64,000 bases of DNA from Inia geoffrensis (Eukaryota; Chordata; Mammalia; Artiodactyla; Iniidae), in assembly GCA_036417435.1 (NCBI GenBank), contig CM070903.1, positions 81,895,501-81,959,500 of the forward strand, in the 5' to 3' direction. The position numbers were made by a program, and so were the translations under genes. Positions 52,561 to 63,994 of the stretch are shown piece after piece. Every line of letters starts with the position of its first letter. Positions within the stretch are counted from its first letter, which is position 1. The notes below the pieces were generated by a model. It saw only the letters and a program-made list of their open reading frames with translations, was not told where the DNA came from and did not search any database.

Positions 52561-54278
52561 TTTCTATTTTAATATTACCCTTGATTAGTTTAAGATGGAA
52601 AAATCAATGAAGGCATTGCTATATACGTGTAGGGCCTTAAAACAAAATTCTTTTACAATCTCTCCTGCGAAGTGTATCCAACTATCGTTACCAGACAAGG
52701 GTATTCCAAACGTGGGAATAAACCATCTCTTAGAAGTCTTTTGCGGATAGTCATTGTGTCTACCTCTCTTTGTGGCTGTTTCCACTCATCCTAAACAGAG
52801 GCTTGCAATCATGAGAGCACACTCGTATGAACAACTCTTCACCAGGGTCCCAAGGTGGGGAGGAATGCCATCTCTTAGCATCGTTTTCAACATTGAGGGG
52901 CTGGCAAAAAAAAAAAAAAAAGGCAGCTTTTACAAGACTCCAGGGCAGTTCTGGAAAAAAACTGCAGCATACAGATCATGCCCATTCACTCCTGGACTCT
53001 CTTCCTTGTTGGCAAGTGCTGAACTGGACAAGGCGAGGGAGCAAATCTTTGTTAGTCTGGGGAGCAGCAAAGACAGTTTAGGTGAAAATGACATCCTGTG
53101 AGTGTCCAAAGCTTCTGAATTTTGGGTCAAGTTGTAGAAGTGGGTAATATATGAAAAAATAGCCCTAAGAGACTGGAGAGTTGATACAAATAATAGCAAA
53201 GGTGACTAAAAATTAGAAGTGGATATTTTATAACAGTCATAGAGAGATAACAGTGGAAATCATAATAATTCTTTTAGCAGTCAGGAACTTGGGTACAATC
53301 ATGAAGCACTCAAAAGTATCACAAGGATCAGTATAAATATTGGCACACTTGCAAAAAGGGAGACGGCACACACAGAGGTGTGACAATCTTTGCTCCCACG
53401 TCAGAATATAATTTAGGCAAAGAACTTTTACCTGCTTCATGTTGACAATAGATGACATACCCAGAGACCAATTTTCTTTTCCCAAACTGCAAGTCATCTC
53501 TCCTCTGTTGTATATAATTTTTTAAAATTATTAACCTTAATATAACTTTGATATGCACATATGCACTCACACACATATATAGTCATGTAAGTTTAAATGA
53601 CAATACTTAAATCTTTACAACTCCAGCTCTTAAAACAACTTTATCAAGTATATCATAATTTGATGTTTATAGGCTTTTTAATCTCAATTTGAGTATTCTG
53701 AAGGAAAAAAGTGTTCACGCATAAATAAGAATACATATATAAAACCATGAATAGGTGTTGTGTAGGAGCTATGCATTTTATTTTTCATTTCTCTCTGTGT
53801 GGGGAGACCATTCTCCATGGGGTTCTCATGATTCTGCACATCATAAGAGCAGAAGCAATGATTAACTTTGCTCTGGACTCTCTTTCAAAGATGTTTGTAC
53901 AGTGAACAACCAGGAGATAGAGATTGTGTCTTCCTCCAGAGCAAAGGATGTTTTTATTTATTGCCCATCATAGTGATGTCTCCCTCCAGTACAAAGTTCA
54001 GGTGGGCTTACTGCTCATTATAAAATATTCGTGTTCTTCAAATTCAGGGTTCCTCTCCTGTAATGCAATCCACTGTGTGGGCAATGCGGGTATCCCCTGA
54101 CCCTCTTTGTGTCACTCTGTGGGAAATGGCACTTAGGGGACTGGTGAAATGCTGGGATTGCTGGGAGTAATACTATCTCTGACCCAGGTGTCCTGTGTCT
54201 TCTGCCACCATCCGTGAAACTGTGGAAGGCTAGCTTGTTGGCTGAAATTAGAGTAAAATCTTAGATTCTTCACAGTTC
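52561..54278. other. Intergenic, no gene recognised
   Basis: Includes an A homopolymer near 52905-52921. The short frames show no family resemblance. Confidence 0.5.
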
Positions 54279-54296
54279 TTGGCACTCTGAATTTTA

Positions 54297-54431
54297 TTTT
54301 ATTTTATTATTTTATTTGTTTGGCCACGCTGCACGGCATGTAGGATCTTAGTTCCTGGAACCAGGGATCGAACCCAGGCCCCCTGCAGTGGAAGCACAGA
54401 GTCTTAACCACTGGACCTCCAGGGAAGTCCA
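54297..54431 (-). mobile_element. Short tRNA-derived SINE
   Basis: Reverse-oriented SINE consisting mainly of the tRNA-like head plus a TTTTA-rich tail. It has an 18-base target-site duplication beginning TTGGCACTCTGAATT at 54279-54296 and 54432-54449. Confidence 0.9.
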
Positions 54432-55023
54432 TTGGCACTCTGAATTTTAATATTTTTCAAAGTCCCAGGTAAATATTGATTCTTAACTAGGTATCTCAAT
54501 AAACTATTAGTCTAAGTTTCCAAAGACAATTTAAGATTTTAGAAAAATACATTAAGTTGGCATTAAAGTTCACTAAATACTATTTAAAAACTTTTATTAG
54601 AGAGATATCACATCTTATAAGTTTACACATAAAGGGAAGTGGAGAAACTCTCCAGGTTCTCATAAATTGCAATATCATCTGAGGTTTTCAAGACCAGTTT
54701 CTAAGGACACCAATCATTCAGATAAAAACACAACTCAGCTGTACGCCCATATTCATGTTTATATACTTTAAGCAATAATAATTTATAAGGCAAGTGCTTA
54801 GAATTTTGGAATTTTCATTTAATTTAGCATTTTGTAAAATGCTATATTTCTCACATTTGCTATGTTTGCATTTTTATTTCTCATATAGCAAAACCAGGAG
54901 AAGATATGTAGCTATCTTTCACATCCAGAATACATAAAACAATTTATTAAAGTATTTGAGTAGTATCACATAAACTTAGCTTATATTTTACTTTTTATTC
55001 ATGCATTTAAAAAGTAATATGGA

Positions 55024-55226
55024 GGGCTTCCCTGGTGGCGCAATGGTTGAGAGTCCGCCTGCCGATGCAGGGGACACGGGTTCGTGCCCCGGTCCGGGAA
55101 GATCCCACATGCTGCGGTGTGGCTGGACCCGTGAGCCATGGCCGCTGAGCCTGCGCATCCGGAGCCTGTGCCCCGCAACGGGAGAGGCCACAACAATGAG
55201 AGGCCCGCGTACCGCAAAAAAAAAAA
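55024..55226 (+). mobile_element. CHR-type SINE, full length
   Basis: Forward SINE with a long A tail. Perfect target-site duplication AAAAAGTAATATGGA at 55009-55023 and 55227-55241. Confidence 0.93.
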
Positions 55227-55300
55227 AAAAAGTAATATGGAAACTCTAATCTTCATTAAATGGATTTTTTAAAGTCTTTTCAGTTGGAAGCTGTGTCTTT

Positions 55301-56070
55301 TTTTTAATATATATAACTTAGAAAAATTTTATTAATGACTAGCACCCAGACAAAACTGAGATCTTGTGTTTTGAATAAGAAACTGTATTTTCTTTTTCTA
55401 ACCTAATCAGGTGTTTTCATAATTTTTAAACTTTGGGTATATACATAGAAAAAAAGAGTTACTCAAAAGATCATTGTTCATGGACTCATGAATATTTAGG
55501 ATCAAGGTCAGTGATGCTTTAATGGCACCAGGTAAAAACGTATATTCCAGTCTAGAGTATCATATATATTTCAACTATAAACCACGAAGTTTCTTTCTTT
55601 TCTTTTTTTAGCAGCAAGAGGTAATAGTCATTAATTTAAGGTTTTTAGTTTTTCTTTAGTCTTAACAATTCTTTTTTTTTCCCCAAATAGATTTGAGTCA
55701 TAGTTCATCATTTTATAGACTCTCCTCTACTTCTACATATTGCTTACATTGCATAAAAACTATCCTAACTGCTTTTAATATGACATTTGGCAATGTCTTA
55801 AAATATTTTGGAGTAAGGACAATTTATCACTGTCATATGGGTATTTTGTAAACAATCTCAGCTGGGTTAAGAATATAGCCTTAGGGCTTCCCTGGTGGCG
55901 CATTGCTTGAGAGTCCGCCTGCCGATGCAGGGGACACGGGTTCGTGCCCCGGTCCGGGAAGATCCCACATGCCGCAGAGCGGCTGGGCCCGTGAGCCATG
56001 GCTGCTGAGCCTGCGCGTCCGGAGCCTGTGCTCCGCAACAGCAGAGGCCACAACAGTGAGAGGCCCGCAT

Positions 56071-56101
<31 letters not shown>

Positions 56102-58017
56102 AAAGAATATAGCCTTAACAGAGAATTCTTTATTTTGTCCAAAACAGCAGAATAAAAACATCCTCAACAATACACAAACCTATGTATAAAATATAGAACA
56201 TCTCCAGTATATCTCCTTTTCATGGGATCATGCCCAGTATAGGCAAGAGAAAACTGATTTAGGCAATGACCCAATTAGCCAGGCATTAACATTCAAAGAC
56301 CCGGTAAACAATAATTTTATCCAGAAAAGCTGTATGAAAGAGTTCCTATGAAGCCGATTCACACACTATATTCTCTGTTCCTGGTCATTTCATGCACAAG
56401 CTGACTATCCTTAACCATGGTTCTTCACCTTCTTTAACAGAAGAAAGATTATTTGGAGGAGTGGTACTATAAAGGTACAGGGAATACCTAACCCAATACC
56501 AAATTTTCACCATGAAAAATTATTGTGACAAAGCTTTAAAAAAAACCAAAACACAAAACACGTGGGGTTTCAGAAGTATATACCCTAATAATTTTTAAGA
56601 AAGCTCACCATAAATACTTCCAAAAACAACAGGCTTTACAAAAGACTGTACAATATCCTGTCTATAGGATATAGGATATTCGGGCCATTTGCCGGATTTG
56701 TTCAGTAATATATTTCTGGTGTACGCTTTCATTTCAGGAAGGTCAATAATCATCTGATTTCTTGTTGACCTAACGATCTGTTGTTAGCCTACTCCTGATA
56801 ATGGAAGAGGACACTGATACCAGTTTTAAGTCAGCTGGTTCTCCTTAGGTCTCAAGGTTTCTATTATATTTCAACACCATGTTATTGTGCACTTACAGAA
56901 GCAATCTCTCAGTCATGAAAAATAAAACGTCAGTTGCAGAACTTACAAAGTAAAAAGGGAAATTCTTTCCCAAACCCTTTTTTGCTTAAAAAGTTAAATT
57001 AAATTCAAATGTACAAGACCAAGCACAGGCACTTTCCGAAAATCAAAAATGAAGCCAAACCATGAAATTACTCAATAGTTACAGAAGACAGCTCTGACTC
57101 TGGGGGGTCCTCTCTGGTTGCCTCGGCACAAGCACTGGTCTTTGGCTGCCCTGGCATTTCCTCCTCTTTTTCTGTCAGCCCACCAAGAGACCCCAAGGGA
57201 AAAGTGCTTTCACAATTCTGGGTCGAGGAGACCTGTGAAATTACAGGCATCTGGACAGAGGAGTTGTCTTCAAAACTGTGTTCTCCAAGATCATACTGAA
57301 CAAGGGTCTCTTTTTGCTCCTGGTTTAAGTAGTCCGGTACTAGGAAATCACTGCTCTGGAAGTAGTTTGCTAGCTCTGACGCTTCATGGTTCAGACTCCT
57401 CAGGTGCACGATTAAATTTCCAGAGTTAGTGAACATGGCGCCACATGTTTTGCACTCGGAAATCCGTGGCTTGCCGATAATGTGCCGGGAAACCCTCATG
57501 TGGTGTTTATATTCCCCGAAGGAAGTGAAAGTGGCACTACATATCTGGCACCGGAAACAGCGTTTACCTTCATGCTTTAGGCGAGACATCTTTAGCGAGT
57601 AGGCCCTGGTGAACTTTTTCCCACAGCGGTTACACTGAGATGGTTTAATTCCTGAGTGGATGAGCATGTGCTGTTTCAGGTTCTGAATACGGGTGAATCG
57701 CACCCCACATGTTGGACACTGAAAAGGTCTATCTGGACCACTTGGACTTGGCCGTTCTGTGCTGCGATCATTATCATCTGCGTGAGCACTGGTGCTGGAA
57801 GTGCTCTGAAGTGTAGGTAACCCTTCAGTGACGCCTTCATCTACTGAACCTGCGGGCGGCCGTGCCAGGGCCCGGAGGCCTGCTGCTCCTCCTCCTCCTC
57901 CTCCCCCCCCCGCCAGGCTGAGGCAGCGAAGGGGTGGTGACGGCGGTGGCGGCGGCAGCCTGGGGGGAGGGGGCGGAGCGCGCGGCCCCGCTCCCTCTCT
58001 CTTCCCCCGGGAGGCGC
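55301..58017 (-). pseudogene. ZBTB44: Processed retrocopy of a ZBTB44-type zinc-finger mRNA, BTB exon absent
   Basis: On the - strand a GC-rich segment with GGA repeats (about 58017-57852, like a noncoding first exon) runs into an open frame starting GSVDEGVTEGLP. That frame continues through C2H2 fingers and ends SSVTIE-TAA at 57068. It resembles the C-terminal third of ZBTB44 as I remember it. The BTB domain and the middle of the protein are absent, and no introns remain. In the second finger the first zinc-binding His is Ser (KMSRLKH), so that finger is broken. A long 3' UTR-like segment follows to an AATAAA at 55333-55328, then an A tail at about 55305-55298. The element is flanked by GGAAGCTGTGTCTTT-type duplications and is interrupted by a SINE at 55884-56102. 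It is most likely nonfunctional. Confidence 0.8.
55884..56102 (+). mobile_element. CHR-type SINE with (CAA)n tail, nested in the retrocopy
   Basis: Forward SINE whose tail is a run of about ten ACA/CAA units (56071-56100) instead of pure A. Perfect target-site duplication AAGAATATAGCCTTA at 55869-55883 and 56103-56117. It lies within the 3' UTR-like part of the ZBTB44-type retrocopy, so it inserted later. Confidence 0.93.
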
Positions 58018-58030
58018 AGCTGTGTCTTTT

Positions 58031-58297
58031 TTAAAAATCATTCTCTCTATATATATTTTTTTCTTTTGGTTGCACCGGGTCTTAGTTGTGGCAGGTAGGC
58101 TCCTTAGTTGCGGCTCGTGAGCTCCTTAGTTGCAGCTCACGGGCTCCTTAGTTGTGCCTTGCAGGCTCCTTTGTTGTGGCATGCAAACTCTTAACTGCGG
58201 CATGCATGTGGGATCTAGTTCCCCGACCAGGGATCGAACCCACATCCCCTACATCGGAAGGCAGATTCTTAACCACTGCACCACCAGGGAAGTCCCA
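58031..58297 (-). mobile_element. Older CHR-like SINE abutting the retrocopy
   Basis: Reverse-oriented SINE with its tRNA-like head at 58200-58297 and a T/A-rich tail near 58031-58070. It is flanked by AGCTGTGTCTTT copies at 58018-58029 and about 58301-58312. The same target sequence also borders the far end of the ZBTB44-type retrocopy. Confidence 0.85.
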
Positions 58298-58420
58298 GGA
58301 AGCTGTGTCTTTATAATTCATCGTCTTACAAATGGAAAGTGTCTCCTGTATTTGTTTTTTTCTTTCCCTTTTTGTAACTACTCATTGTTGGCTTGTTGTC
58401 AGTTTTCCTACCTCTATTTT

Positions 58421-58633
58421 TTTTTTTTTTTTTTTTTTTTTGCGGTACGCGGGCCTCTCACTGTTGTGGCCTCTGCTGTTGCGGAGCACAGGCTCCGGAC
58501 GCGCAGGCTCAACGGCCATGGCTCACGGGCCCAGCCGCTCCGCGGCATGTGGGATCTTCCCAGACCGGGGCACGAACCCGTGTCCCCTGCATCGGCAGGC
58601 GGACTCTCAACCACTGCGCCACCAGGGAAGCCC
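58421..58633 (-). mobile_element. CHR-type SINE, full length
   Basis: Reverse SINE with a T run of about 25 as its tail. Perfect target-site duplication CCTACCTCTATTTT at 58407-58420 and 58634-58647. Confidence 0.93.
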
Positions 58634-58647
58634 CCTACCTCTATTTT

Positions 58648-59521
58648 CTATGTTATAAATAAGAGAGCCAAGAGGTCATTCAATGAACGTTAAATTTTCC
58701 TTTTTCTCATCTAAAAATGTTTTTGAGAGTGTTTATATTAGAAAACAATAGACATACTCTCTAAATTTTCATTAATAACTTAGTTATCTTTATATCATAA
58801 TTTATATGTTTTAAGTTTTATTTTGCTCAGAGTTTTAACTCTCATCTAAAACTTAAACTTTTCCACTTGGAAGGCACCTTTTCCTAGGAAAAAGACTCTT
58901 TAAGTTTCAATTTTCTGAAGACTACACGTTAACCTACTTGATACCTTTCTATAGGCCATAGAGTATAAGTTTACTGCAGGCACTTGCAGACAGAGTGACA
59001 GCCCAGTATCTATCTTTCCTCACAGCCTGGAGATTTTTTCCTCAGGCATAATGTCTCATTTTTTTTGCGAATCTTTATGATCCCTTTCCCTAGACTCATA
59101 AAGTCTTACTGGTCTTTTGTCACCAATTATAGGAGTCCCATTAAATTTGAGATATTTTACTGGACTTTATTTTCTAATTTCCTCCATGGTTGAGTCATCC
59201 TATATAATGCAAAGGCTTCTACCAAGGGAGGCTCTTGTCCTCTGTCTTTAGTGGCATATCTACACTGGTCTGCCAGAACAGAAAGCTTTTACTGCCAAAG
59301 GCTTCAGAAAGGCTAGAGTCCCTTTTGGGGTCCTACATCCTCCTGGGTACATATGGACTTTCACATAGAAAAGTAACCACGGCCATATAACAAAAGGAAT
59401 CAGTAAGCTCTTAGGCAAAGTGAAATAATACAGCAGCCCTGTAAGAACAAGGAAAAGAAAGGATGCAAATGTATTTATTAAGAAGAAAAAGCACTTTTTC
59501 CCAGTGGCCTTGAGTTTCCTA
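58648..59521. other. Intergenic, no gene recognised
   Basis: A/T-rich DNA without a recognisable gene, RNA or recent repeat. Confidence 0.5.
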
Positions 59522-59538
59522 TAAAGACCTTCACTTCT

Positions 59539-60710
59539 TTTTTTTTCAATCTTTAATTTTTTAAATTGGGGTATAGTTGTTTTACAATGCTGTGTTAGTT
59601 TCTATTGTACAGTGAAGTGGACCTCCCTCTGCTATACAGCAGGTTTTCATTAGTTACCTATTTTATACATATTAGTGTATATATGTCAATTCCAATCTCC
59701 TAATTCATACCACCCTCCCTGCCCCCCTTGGTGTCCATACGTTTGTTCTCTACATCTGTGTCTCTAATTCTGCCTTGCAAACCAGTTCATCTGTACCATT
59801 TTTCTAACTACACATATATGGGTTAATATACGATATTTGTTTTTCTCTTTCTGACTTACTTCATTCTGTATGACAGTTTCTAGGTCCATCTACATCTCTA
59901 CACATGACCCAGTTTTGTTCCTTTTTATGGCTGAGAACTATTCCATTGTATATATGTACCACATCTTCTTTATCCATTCATCTGTCAATGGACATTTAGG
60001 CTGCTTCCATGACCTGGCTATTGTAAATAGTGTAGAAATGAACATTGGGGTGCATGTGTCTTTTTGAATTATAGTTTTCTCTGGGTATATGCCCAGTAGT
60101 GGGATTGCTGGGTCGTATGGTAATTCTATTTTTAGTTTTTTAAGGAACCTCCATACTGTTCTCCATAGTGGCTGTATCAATTTACATTCCCACCAACAGG
60201 GCAAGAGGGTTCCCTTTTCTCCACACCCTCTCCAGCATTTGTTGTTTGTAGGTTTTCTGATGATGCCCATTCTAACTGGAGTGAGGTGATACCTCATTGT
60301 AGTTTTGATTTGCATTTCTCTAATAATTAGTGATGTCAAGCAGCTTTTCATGTGCTTCTTGGCCATCTGTATGTCTTCTTTGGAAAAATGTCTATTTATG
60401 TCTTCCACCCATTTTTTGATTGGGTTGTTTGGTTTTTTGATATTGAGCTGCATGAGCTGTTTATATATTTTGGAGATTAATCCTTTGTCCGCTGATTCAT
60501 TTGCAAATATTTTCTCCCATTCTGAGTTTTTTCATCTTGTTTATGGTTTCCTTTGCTGTGAAAAAGTTTTTACGTTTCATCAGGTCCCGTTTATTTATTT
60601 TTGTTTTTATTTCCATTTCTCTAGGAGGTGGGTCAAAAAAGATCTTGCTGTGATTTATTGTCAAACTATGTTCTGCCTATGTTTTCCTCTAAGAGTTTTA
60701 TGGTGTCCGG
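59539..60710 (-). mobile_element. LINE-1, 5'-truncated, with ORF2 C-terminal frame
   Basis: About 1.2 kb of L1 in reverse orientation, with its T-rich 3' tail at 59539-59548. A perfect 17-base target-site duplication, TAAAGACCTTCACTTCT, lies at 59522-59538 and 60711-60727. On the - strand a 171-codon frame (60453-59938) encodes the L1 ORF2p C-terminal region, including the [13 protein letters not shown] segment. The endonuclease and reverse-transcriptase core are missing, so the copy cannot move by itself. Confidence 0.95.
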
Positions 60711-60727
60711 TAAAGACCTTCACTTCT

Positions 60728-62025
60728 GCATTTATCCTCTGGGGGTCAGCAGTTCCCCGTAAAGGAGGAAAGATACCCCTGGGAAAGGTGAGGGCCACTG
60801 GCAGTCATTCATTAAGTTTCTCATTTTTCCTGGCAGTGAGGGAAAACTTGCTTCTTACTGGGGCTGGACACTCACAAAAGAATCCTCACTCACCTGAATA
60901 AGATTTAAGCTGAATCACCTCTCAAATGTAGAAACACTTATTCAGAAAGGACTATTTTGAGTCAGCTGCTCACAGATGGGTCTCCACCTACTTTATGGAT
61001 CCACCTTTTGTAATATCAGTACAGTAATAGCAACAACAAATACCATACTTACTGAATTTTCTTACTCACTAAGCTTTTCAGCAGTGTATCATTATTAAAA
61101 GTTATTCATATATTTATCACAATTATGAAGGAACTTATGAAAGTCAAGTCTAAGGGCATAAAGAATGGTCATATTTGTTGAATAAAAAAATACAGATTAT
61201 ATGTTATATTTACAGCATGATTTCCTTTCTGGAATACACATACCTACAGGCATTTTGAGAAAATATTTCTGGAAAGTCATAACCATAATTTCAACAGTAG
61301 TTTCCTTTGGCTGGTGAGATTACAGGAGTTTTTATTTCCAGCTTTAACTTATTCTGTGTTTTCTAAATTTTCCATACTAAGCATTAAAGTATGTACTATA
61401 AAATAGTATATAAAATAAAGAATAGAGATATCATGAACCTTAGAGAAAAATTAATAGGGAAATTCAACATTTAAATGAATATTGAAATGTGAATAGCCTC
61501 CATCTTAGTCCTACATTTTCTTGTTACATGCTGTGGCTTTTATTTATTAATATTTACCTGGCATATAGAGCTCGCATAAAGTCATTTGGGGGTAAATAAG
61601 ATTTCGGCACTGAGTGGTAGTAAATGTTCAAAACAGAGAGAAAAAATGCAGGAGAGAGGCATCTGCTCATTATTACTCTTGCAGGGCAACTGGGCAAATA
61701 TCACTGCCCACGTCTTTTTCCTTCTACTCTTGGTCCATCTGTTCTAGATTTCCTCATTATAGGATTCTAGAATCTTGGAGAAGGATGGGCCACCCCTGTC
61801 ATCCTGTCCTGCCCTCTTACCCAGCTCAGAGACTCTTCCCAGAATACCTCTAACTTCCTGGCCTCTCCTTCAGCACCTCCAGAAATGTGGAGCTCAGTAC
61901 TTTTGCCTGAAATGCTTTCCCCCTTTCTCTGCCTGCAGCACTTCTACTCACCATTCAATATTCAAATCAGGTGCTCAGTTTCTCTGAGGTCCACGTGGCA
62001 CAGTCATTGGTGCTTCTGAGTGTGG
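60728..62025. other. Intergenic, no gene recognised
   Basis: A/T-rich. Frames at 61614-61853 and 61775-61987 overlap and lack family features. A decayed L1 3' resemblance occurs around 61280-61400. Confidence 0.45.
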
Positions 62026-62222
62026 ACTCTGGGGTCAGAAAGACGTGGGTTCAATCCTGCCTCTTCTCCTAACACTTGCTGTGTGATCTTAGCCAGTTTA
62101 TCTCACCTCTCTGAGCCTCGGTTTTCTTACCTGTAAAATGGGGTTCGCAGATGTGGTCATGTGTATGGGCTCTTCATGTGGTGTCCAGTACATAGCAAGC
62201 AAGTAATAAATGGTAACTGCTA
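62026..62222 (+). repeat. MIR ancient SINE
   Basis: Contains GGACTCTGGGGTCAGAAAGA, TGGGTTCAATCCTGCCTC, CTGAGCCTCGGTTTTC and TGTAAAATGGGG in MIR order, nearly full length. Confidence 0.85.
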
Positions 62223-62227
62223 CCACT

Positions 62228-62400
62228 AACATCAGTGGTTTCAACGCTGACCTGCAGATTAAAATCACCTGCAGAGCTTTTAAAACATGATTTAATAGGT
62301 CTGGGCTAATGCTCCTAGCAAAGTTTGCATTTTTTGAAAGTTGCCCAGGTGATTCTAATGTGTAGCCTGCCAGGTGGGGAACTGTTACACCAGCAGTTTT
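62228..62400 (+). repeat. MER5A-like DNA transposon relic
   Basis: Begins AGTGGTTTCAACGCTGACC and ends with the GTTGCCCAGGTGATTCTAAT block. That palindromic arrangement is typical of MER5A/B. Confidence 0.7.
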
Positions 62401-62580
62401 GAAAGTATGGTACCTGGACCAACAGCACCAGGGAAACTGTTAGAAACTCAAAATCCAGGGCCCCCTAGCAGACCTACCCAATGAGAAACTCTGGAAGTGA
62501 GCCCCAGCAATCTGGGTTTTAACACACCTCCCAGGAGATTCTGAGGCATGCTAACATTTGTGAACCACTGCACTAGATTG
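62401..62580. repeat. Second MER5A-like fragment
   Basis: Contains CTCAAAATCCAGGGCCCC, AGCAATCTGGGTTTTAACAC and TTTGTGAACCACTGCAC, matching another MER5A-class copy directly adjacent to the first. Confidence 0.65.
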
Positions 62581-62688
62581 TAAGCTAAGTAAAGGCAAGA
62601 ACTGCTTGTCTTGTTCAATGCGGTACATATTCTTAGGGCTTGACACTGTGCCATACACAAATTCAATTTAGTTCAATCAAGAAATGTT

Positions 62689-62824
62689 GGGACTTCTCTG
62701 GCGGTCCAGTGGTTATGACTCCATGCTTCCACAGAAGGGGCCTGGGTTCAGTCTCCGGTTGGGGAATTAAGATCCTGCAAGCTGCATGGTGTGGGCAAAA
62801 AAAAAAGAAAGAAAGAAAAAAAGA
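62689..62824 (+). mobile_element. Short tRNA-derived SINE
   Basis: Forward SINE with the tRNA-like head and an A-rich tail containing AAAG repeats (62798-62824). A second, longer SINE begins immediately after its tail. Confidence 0.85.
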
Positions 62825-63193
62825 GGGCTTCCCTGATGGCTCAGTGGTTAAGAATCCACCTGCCAATGCAGGAGACACGGGTTCAAGCCCTGGTACGGGA
62901 AGATCCCACATGCCGCGGAGCAACTAAGCCCGTTTGCCACAACTATTCAGCCTATGCTCTAGAGCCTGTGAGCCACAACTACTGAGCCCACGTGCCACAA
63001 CTACTGAAGCCCACACGCCTACAGCCTGTGCTCCACGACAAGAGAAGCCATCGCAATGAGAAGCCCATGCACCTCAATGAAGAGTAGCCCCCGCTCGCCA
63101 CAACTAGAGAAAGCCAGTGCACAGCAATGAAGACCCAACGCAGCCAAAACTAAAAATAGATAAATAAATATTTTTTTAAAAAAAAGAAAGAAA
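62825..63193 (+). mobile_element. Long CHR-like SINE, tail-inserted
   Basis: Forward SINE of about 370 bases whose body contains several CCACAACTACTGA-type units, like the long copy at 50848-51249. It lies directly behind the A-rich tail of the previous SINE. An AAGAAATG shared by the outer flanks suggests the pair may have arisen by insertion into the first element's tail. Confidence 0.85.
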
Positions 63194-63374
63194 AGAAATG
63201 AAGAATTGTCGATTGAGTGCTAGTTTTCTTTAAGGCATTGTGCCTGGTCCTGGGGATACGATGCTGTTCGAGACAGGTGCTTGTCCTGAGGTTGCTTGCA
63301 GCCTCTCAGCCTCAGCTCTTCCTTCCTGCTCTCACTGCTCCTTAAGCACCTACTGTTGTAAAGTTTATGCTGAT

Positions 63375-63396
63375 TTATATATATATATATATTTAT
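63375..63396. repeat. (TA)n microsatellite
   Basis: Alternating TA run. Confidence 0.85.
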
Positions 63397-63626
63397 ATGC
63401 CTGTGTCCCCCACGGAACTGATCTCCTCAGGGCAGGAACAGACTGTACTCATTTCCTAGGAGATGCTCAAAAGCAGTTGCATTGCTGGTCCTGGCTCTGC
63501 ATTTAAGACCAATGGAATGTGTTCCCCTAATGAAAAATGATGGAGGGAAAAGGCTGGTGTGTCAGTCAAGGTTTGATCAGGGAAGCAGAACCACTGTGAG
63601 GATTACGGCACAAAAGATTTACCTTA

Positions 63627-63832
63627 GGGCTTCCCTGGTGGCGCAGTGGTTGAGAGTCCGCCTGCCGATGCAGGGGACACGGGTTCGTACCCCGGTCCGG
63701 GAAGATCCCACATGCCGCGGAGCGGCTGGGCCCGTGAGCCATGGCCGCTGAGGCTGCGCGTCCGGAGCCTGTGCTCCGCAACGGCAGAGGCCACAGCAGT
63801 GAGAGGCCCGCGTACCGCAAAAAAAAAAAAAA
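63627..63832 (+). mobile_element. CHR-type SINE, full length
   Basis: Forward young-looking SINE with an A tail. I could not find a clear target-site duplication. Confidence 0.9.
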
Positions 63833-63863
63833 TTATATTCTCTCCAGGAGCTACTGTTTTACC

Positions 63864-63994
63864 CTTTACTTATTTATTTATTTATTTTGCTCTGTGTGAC
63901 TTGTGGGATCTTAATTCCCCGACCAGGGTTTGAACCTGGGCCCTCGGCAGTGAAAGCGCGGAGTCCTAACCACTGGACCATCAGTGAATTCCCA
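63864..63994 (-). mobile_element. Short tRNA-derived SINE near the window edge
   Basis: Reverse-oriented, with the tRNA-like head at 63910-63994 and a (TTTA)n tail at about 63868-63888. It lies in inverted orientation 32 bases from the previous SINE. Confidence 0.85.

Noticed and set aside
57841..58041. 66-codon Glu-rich frame upstream of the zinc-finger retrocopy
   Set aside because: It is a different frame through the GGA-repeat 5' UTR-like segment and stops at the TAG within GGTTCAGTAG. It is not continuous with the zinc-finger frame.
59938..60453. 171-codon frame as a host gene
   Set aside because: It is the C-terminal part of L1 ORF2 inside a 5'-truncated L1 with a perfect target-site duplication.
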